This document shows, piece after piece, positions 50,927 to 54,367 of a DNA stretch of 54,367 bases. Both the position numbers and the translations under genes were made by a program. The notes beneath the pieces are model-generated. The model ran no database searches. It was given only the letters and a program-made list of their open reading frames with translations, and was not told the origin of the DNA. Location of the stretch: contig NZ_JAGTUT010000007.1 of the NCBI RefSeq assembly GCF_025685605.1, positions 1-54,367 on the forward strand, in the 5' to 3' direction. How positions within the stretch are numbered: the stretch's first letter is position 1; the number at the start of each line of letters is the position of its first letter. The DNA comes from Granulicella arctica. Lineage in GTDB: Bacteria; Acidobacteriota; Terriglobia; Terriglobales; Acidobacteriaceae.

Positions 50927-51673
50927 TTATGCTGCAGTCTTACCGCCATCAACCGCGAAGGTGGCGCCTGTGATGAATGAAGCTTGGTCGGACGAGAGGA
51001 ACACAATTGTGTCCGCGATTTCTTCAGGATGACCGACGCGCTTGAGCGGAACCGTCGCAGCCAGACCAGCCTTGATCTCTTCCGTGCCCGTAAACCGACT
51101 CAACATACCCGTATCGATCGGTCCCGGCGCAACCGCATTCACCCGTATCCCAGAAGCGGCAACTTCCAGCGCAGCTGACTTTGTTAGGCCCTCTACTGCG
51201 TGCTTGCTTGCAGAGTAGACGGACGCATACGCCGCACCTGTCTTGCCGTAGCTGGACGAGATGTTCACAATGCTGCCCTTTTTTACGGCCTGCATCGCAC
51301 GGATCTCGTGCTTCATGCTCAACAGTGTGCCTAGCACGTTCGTCTCAAACGTTGCGTGAAAGGTTTCAGCAGTCTGGTCCACGACTAACCCAGGCTGACC
51401 TTCTGTCCCGGCATTATTGACAGCAATGTCTAGGTGACCGAACCGTTGCACCGTTTGGTCGACTAGGTTACGAACGTCGTCTTCACGCCGAACATCCGCT
51501 TTGATGTATTCAGCCTCAACGCCGAGAGCACGCAACTCCGTCACCAACTTGTTTCCCGCATCATCTGTGCGTCCTGAGACGATGAGGTTTGCACCTTGCT
51601 TCGCAAAGGCAATCGCAGTCGCACGTCCAATGCCTGTAAGCGCGCCTGTGATGAGAACGATTCTGCTTGACAT
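50927..51673 (-). CDS. Short-chain dehydrogenase/reductase (SDR)
   Basis: 248 residues: ITGALTGIGRATAIAFAKQG, VNNAGTEG, Ser in IVNISSSYGK and Tyr/Lys in SVYSASKHAVEGLTKSAAL. The C-terminus is ITGATFAVDGGKTAA. Glucose-dehydrogenase-like classical SDR; substrate unknown. It is divergent from a TetR gene with a perfect operator between them, so it is probably the main target of that repressor, possibly with the DinB and SDR genes downstream. Confidence 0.93.
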   Translation of the reverse strand: MSSRIVLITGALTGIGRATAIAFAKQGANLIVSGRTDDAGNKLVTELRALGVEAEYIKADVRREDDVRNLVDQTVQRFGHLDIAVNNAGTEGQPGLVVDQTAETFHATFETNVLGTLLSMKHEIRAMQAVKKGSIVNISSSYGKTGAAYASVYSASKHAVEGLTKSAALEVAASGIRVNAVAPGPIDTGMLSRFTGTEEIKAGLAATVPLKRVGHPEEIADTIVFLSSDQASFITGATFAVDGGKTAA

Positions 51674-51718
51674 AACTTTCTCCTTTTCATGCGTTCGTTC
51701 GCTTGATCTCCGAGCTGC

Positions 51719-51740
51719 AGATACGGTACATACCGTATCT
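51719..51740. promoter_or_regulatory. Perfect TetR-type operator between SDR and tetR
   Basis: Arms AGATACGGT (51719-51727) and ACCGTATCT (51732-51740) around ACAT, perfect 9-bp inverted repeat. It lies between the divergent SDR (start 51673) and TetR (start 51797) genes. Confidence 0.7.
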
Positions 51741-51796
51741 ATTTACGTAGGATAGGATATGAGTTGTCTCGTTAAAGATTCAGAGAGTTGAGAAGT

Positions 51797-52420
51797 ATGG
51801 GCAACGATGCCGGACGCGATCAGACAGCTCCTCCGAAAGGAGGCAGGCCGAGGAGCGTAAAGCTTCATCGTGCGATCCTCAAGGCGGCAGTCGACCTGGT
51901 GCTCAGCACTGGTTTCCGGTGCTTGAGCATCGACGCGATTGCTGCAAAGGCTGCTGTCGGTCGTATGACTGTGTACAGACGGTGGCCGAATAAGGCAGCC
52001 ATCATCATGGACGCGTTCGTTGAAAGAGTGGACCCGGGAACTTTGTTCACTCCCTCTGTCTCGTTTACAGAAAGCATCCGCCTTCAAATGAGGACTATGG
52101 CCAAAGCTTTCCGCGGTAAAGATGGGGCGCTTATTCGCGCTCTCCTCGCGGAAGCGCAGTTTGATCCCGAGCTGGCGAAAGCTCTGCATGATCGCTGGAC
52201 GATGCCTAGAAGGAAGATGGCAGTGGAGTACTTTCGCAGGGGTATGGAGCAAGGACTGATCCGAGCAGATATTGACCCCGACGCAATGATTGACCTGCTT
52301 TATGCGCCGCTTTACTATAGACTGCAGATGGGAACCGGACCTCTGTCTGACGCATATGTCGATGAAATCTTTGAGCATGGAATGCAAGGTCTCCTTCCCA
52401 ATCGGGGTGCTCGATCATGA
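51797..52420 (+). CDS. TetR family transcriptional regulator
   Basis: 207 residues. A glycine/arginine-rich N-terminus (PPKGGRPRS) precedes the helix-turn-helix LSIDAIAAKAAVGRMTVYRR followed by WPNKAAIIMDAF. The C-terminal domain is the TetR_C_16/AcrR-like helical bundle with LIRALLAEAQFDPELAKALH. ATG 51797 is chosen over TTG 51788. It probably represses itself and the divergent SDR gene through the palindrome at 51719-51740. Confidence 0.92.
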   Translation: MGNDAGRDQTAPPKGGRPRSVKLHRAILKAAVDLVLSTGFRCLSIDAIAAKAAVGRMTVYRRWPNKAAIIMDAFVERVDPGTLFTPSVSFTESIRLQMRTMAKAFRGKDGALIRALLAEAQFDPELAKALHDRWTMPRRKMAVEYFRRGMEQGLIRADIDPDAMIDLLYAPLYYRLQMGTGPLSDAYVDEIFEHGMQGLLPNRGARS

Positions 52421-52451
52421 CGCACTCATTGATCCTTCGCTGAGCTGGTCA

Positions 52452-53126
52452 TCAACAGGCCCAACTGGACATCCGAACCACATCACAGAAGTTTCTCGGC
52501 CGGAACGCACTTTCTTTGTCCGCCATAACGTCTGCCGTCACATTTCCAAACGTGATCTGGGGTTTACGCTTGATGCCTTCGTAGAAGGCCTCGATAATGT
52601 CCTCTTTGAAGGACGGCGAACGAGGAAACGCCTTCACGACGCCTGAGCGACTCTCGATGCTGTAGTCGGCATAGTCAACCCCAAGAACATCCATCTCAAC
52701 CCCGGCACTGGTAAGCGCGACCACGGGACTCATATACCGGGGAATTTCAGGCGTTGTGTGGAGTGCAATCGCTGTCCAGACCTCGTGTGCGGCCTGTTCA
52801 CCGATCCCCCGTTGGTGGAGAAACTCCACCGCCGCATTTGCCCCGTCGACCTCAAATCGATTCTGCATGCTACTATGAGCCCGGGTCAGCCCAAGATCAT
52901 GGAACATTGCGCCTACGTAGAGCAATTCGGGGTCGAATACCATCCCCTTCCGCGCACCCATCAGGGCCCCGAAGCAATAAACTCTGCTTGAGTGGTTGAA
53001 CAACAACTCACTCTCTGTGTCCCGGACGAACTCTGTGACCTCTCGGACCAGAGAACTGTATGGCAAGCTGATTCCGCCTTGCCAAGCTAATGTTTCCGTA
53101 ATGACGCTAGCGCTCATTGTGCCCAT
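52452..53126 (-). CDS. HD-domain phosphohydrolase-like protein
   Basis: 224 residues. HD-superfamily ligands are visible as His45 in LLFNHSSRVY, His76-Asp77 in VGAMFHDLGLT, and the later HTTPEIP segment. The sequence resembles the small HD proteins related to cyanamide hydratase (DNHSSRVY...MFHDLG pattern). The true substrate is not known. It converges with the TetR gene (31 bp between stops). The start is ATG 53126 or, nine bases on, ATG 53117. Confidence 0.88.
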   Translation of the reverse strand: MGTMSASVITETLAWQGGISLPYSSLVREVTEFVRDTESELLFNHSSRVYCFGALMGARKGMVFDPELLYVGAMFHDLGLTRAHSSMQNRFEVDGANAAVEFLHQRGIGEQAAHEVWTAIALHTTPEIPRYMSPVVALTSAGVEMDVLGVDYADYSIESRSGVVKAFPRSPSFKEDIIEAFYEGIKRKPQITFGNVTADVMADKESAFRPRNFCDVVRMSSWAC

Positions 53127-53538
53127 CCCGTCTGACTTCGCCCTGCCGTAGTCACGACTGTAGGTTCGATCGTCGTCGGCTGAAAGACCAATTGAAGCCA
53201 GGTTGATCTAGCCCTTTCGGGCTGCAGCGCACTTTACTGTTACGGGCTGCAGCAACAATCGCCAACGTTTCCCAGAGGTGATCTCGCAGGACCTGGCAAG
53301 CAGAAGATGATTCACAAAGACAACAACGGAGCATGAGCGCATTTACGCCTACGCCGTCTTACGGGAACCGAAAGACGGTCTTGCACTCGTCGGAAGTAAT
53401 ATCAAATCAGCATTTGCCATGGCTCTCGGGAAGATGATCGTAGCAGCCCCTTCGAGCCGGGCACATTGAAGCCACCTTCGCTAAGATGGATGTGGTTGGC
53501 TGGTGCTGACCCGCTTTGAGAGCAAATAGGGAGAACAC
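53127..53538. other. 412-bp divergent intergenic region
   Basis: It separates the HD-domain gene (leftward) and the NarL-type regulator (rightward). The regulator's ribosome site (AGGGAGAACAC) lies at its right end. I see no gene, RNA or clear operator. Confidence 0.5.
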
Positions 53539-54168
53539 ATGTGCGAACGTGGCCTTATTAGAGTTCTGATCGTAGATGACCACCCGATAATGGTCGCTGG
53601 ACTCTCCGGTGAGATAAACGCACAGAAGGACATGCAAGTCATTGCAGAAGCGGCCGGAGGAGAAGAAGCGGTACGCCTCTTCCGCTTGCATCGTCCGGAT
53701 GTAACCCTCATGGATATAAGGATGCCGGGCATGAATGGCATCGAAGCCATCACCACGATTCATAGGGAATATCCACGAGCCAGAGTTGTAGTCCTTTCGT
53801 CGTCGGCCGGTGACATACAGGTGCTCAGGTCATTCAAAGCTGGTGCGGTCGGCTATCTGCTCAAGAACCTGCTACGAACGGAACTCATCGAAACCATTCG
53901 GCTGGTTCATGCGGGCCATAGAAAGATTCCCCCTGAAGTTGCGCAGCAACTTGCTGTACATGCAGCCGAAGATGCCCTAACGTCCAGGGAGCTTGAAGTA
54001 CTTCGTGGCGTCGTCAAAGGACAATCCAACAAAATTATTGGTTCGGAGCTGAACATTGCAGAACACACCGTGAAGAACCACATAAAAAACATTCTTTTCA
54101 AGCTGGACGCGGACGACCGCACCGGCGCAGCCGTCATAGCGTTGCGACGAGGTTACATCGATCTCTGA
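53539..54168 (+). CDS. NarL/FixJ-type response regulator
   Basis: 209 residues. The receiver domain has the acidic pair in LIVDDHPIMV, the phospho-acceptor Asp59 in VTLMDIRMPGMNG, Ser in VVLSSSAG and Lys in GYLLKNLL. The C-terminal LuxR helix-turn-helix reads LTSRELEVLRGVVKGQSNKI, IGSELNIAEHTVKNHIKNIL. It is convergent with the end of the propeller sensor kinase (54233), 64 bp away, and is of the class that partners HisKA_3 kinases. It is therefore the likely cognate regulator. Confidence 0.93.
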   Translation: MCERGLIRVLIVDDHPIMVAGLSGEINAQKDMQVIAEAAGGEEAVRLFRLHRPDVTLMDIRMPGMNGIEAITTIHREYPRARVVVLSSSAGDIQVLRSFKAGAVGYLLKNLLRTELIETIRLVHAGHRKIPPEVAQQLAVHAAEDALTSRELEVLRGVVKGQSNKIIGSELNIAEHTVKNHIKNILFKLDADDRTGAAVIALRRGYIDL

Positions 54169-54232
54169 CGAAGCGAAGCCATTGGCTCAACCTCTACAGC
54201 AAAGGTCGTCGAAGCCAAAGTAGTAGGCAAAT

Positions 54233-54367
54233 CTATTTACTCTTGAACGCCCTTAACCAGCGCCTGCAGTGACTTGTCACGTGGTGCCGCATCTTCACCA
54301 TGTGGCTCTGCCGTCTCTGATACGCCACTGCGGCAGGAACCCGGATCTCTATTTTGGTTCCAGTGTG
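54233..54367 (-). CDS. C-terminal end of the propeller sensor histidine kinase (joins base 1)
   Basis: The last 44 codons of the kinase plus the TAG stop (54233-54235). Read on the minus strand from 54367 it gives HTGTKIEIRVPAAVAYQRRQ and a basic tail. The GT-x-IEIRVPAAVAY segment is the last strand of HATPase domains in propeller kinases, which normally comes 5-8 residues after LSIWSR, the sequence at bases 1-20. The frame is continuous across the junction, which indicates a circular molecule. Confidence 0.85.
   Translation of the reverse strand, partial: HTGTKIEIRVPAAVAYQRRQSHMVKMRHHVTSHCRRWLRAFKSK

Noticed and set aside
1..54367. Integrated island bordered by att sites or a tRNA gene
   Set aside because: No tRNA, no tyrosine integrase and no flanking direct repeats are visible, and the ends join into one gene, so a free circular replicon fits better.

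Overview
The window reads as a complete circular plasmid of 54,367 bp, cut open inside one gene. A minus-strand sensor kinase gene runs off base 1 without a stop, and its C-terminal end, in the same frame and ending at a stop, is found at 54233-54367. Joined end to end they give one 1036-residue protein. The rest fits a plasmid: an iteron origin beside a RepA-type initiator, parA and parB genes, ssb, ardC, a toxin-antitoxin pair, umuDC, small serine recombinases and remains of a type IV secretion operon. There are no rRNA, tRNA or core metabolic genes. The style of the regulators (propeller/Y_Y_Y sensor kinase, paired Crp/Fnr proteins without the classic ligand residues, ECF sigma with a short zinc anti-sigma) suggests an Acidobacteriota host such as Terriglobus or Granulicella. 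This is an inference from family resemblance, not a search.

Layout. 53.5-54.4 kb and 1-3 kb: a convergent two-component pair (NarL-type regulator and propeller sensor kinase). 3.2-14.5 kb: a cNMP-binding/thioredoxin-reductase-like protein, a broken HNH gene behind a serine recombinase, small stress proteins, a cold-shock protein, a regulatory cassette (receiver, ECF sigma, two Crp/Fnr regulators sharing a palindromic site), an esterase, a TetX-type flavin monooxygenase and a second serine recombinase. 14.7-16.4 kb: a PAS histidine kinase. 16.7-23.5 kb: a defence block with a single-chain type IIG restriction-modification enzyme facing a three-gene operon that looks like an ABC three-component system (nuclease-like protein, small middle protein, Rad50-like ATPase). 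23.6-27 kb: PIN/RHH toxin-antitoxin, umuC, umuD and an HMCES/YedK peptidase, all on the minus strand.

27-39.4 kb is the plasmid backbone: ssb, parB, ardC, parA, a small partner, repA, an iteron array, a sigma/anti-sigma pair, then virB2, virB3 and a chimeric gene in which the N-terminal half of VirB4 is fused in frame to the C-terminal helicase part of a TraI-type relaxase. The rest of the transfer apparatus appears to have been lost in that deletion, so the plasmid is probably no longer self-transmissible. Backbone units are preceded by a recurring short palindrome, and two of them also by an apparently identical 247-bp block with nested inverted repeats. 39.7-41.2 kb: a complete ISNCY-type insertion sequence with a 5-bp target duplication.

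41.2-53.1 kb is a metabolic and detoxification region: two Old Yellow Enzymes, four short-chain dehydrogenases, an exported hydrolase, DUF427, SnoaL-like and DinB-like proteins, an HD-domain protein and two TetR regulators (one NemR-like), each with a candidate operator. It looks like an inducible set for reducing reactive carbonyl or electrophilic compounds.
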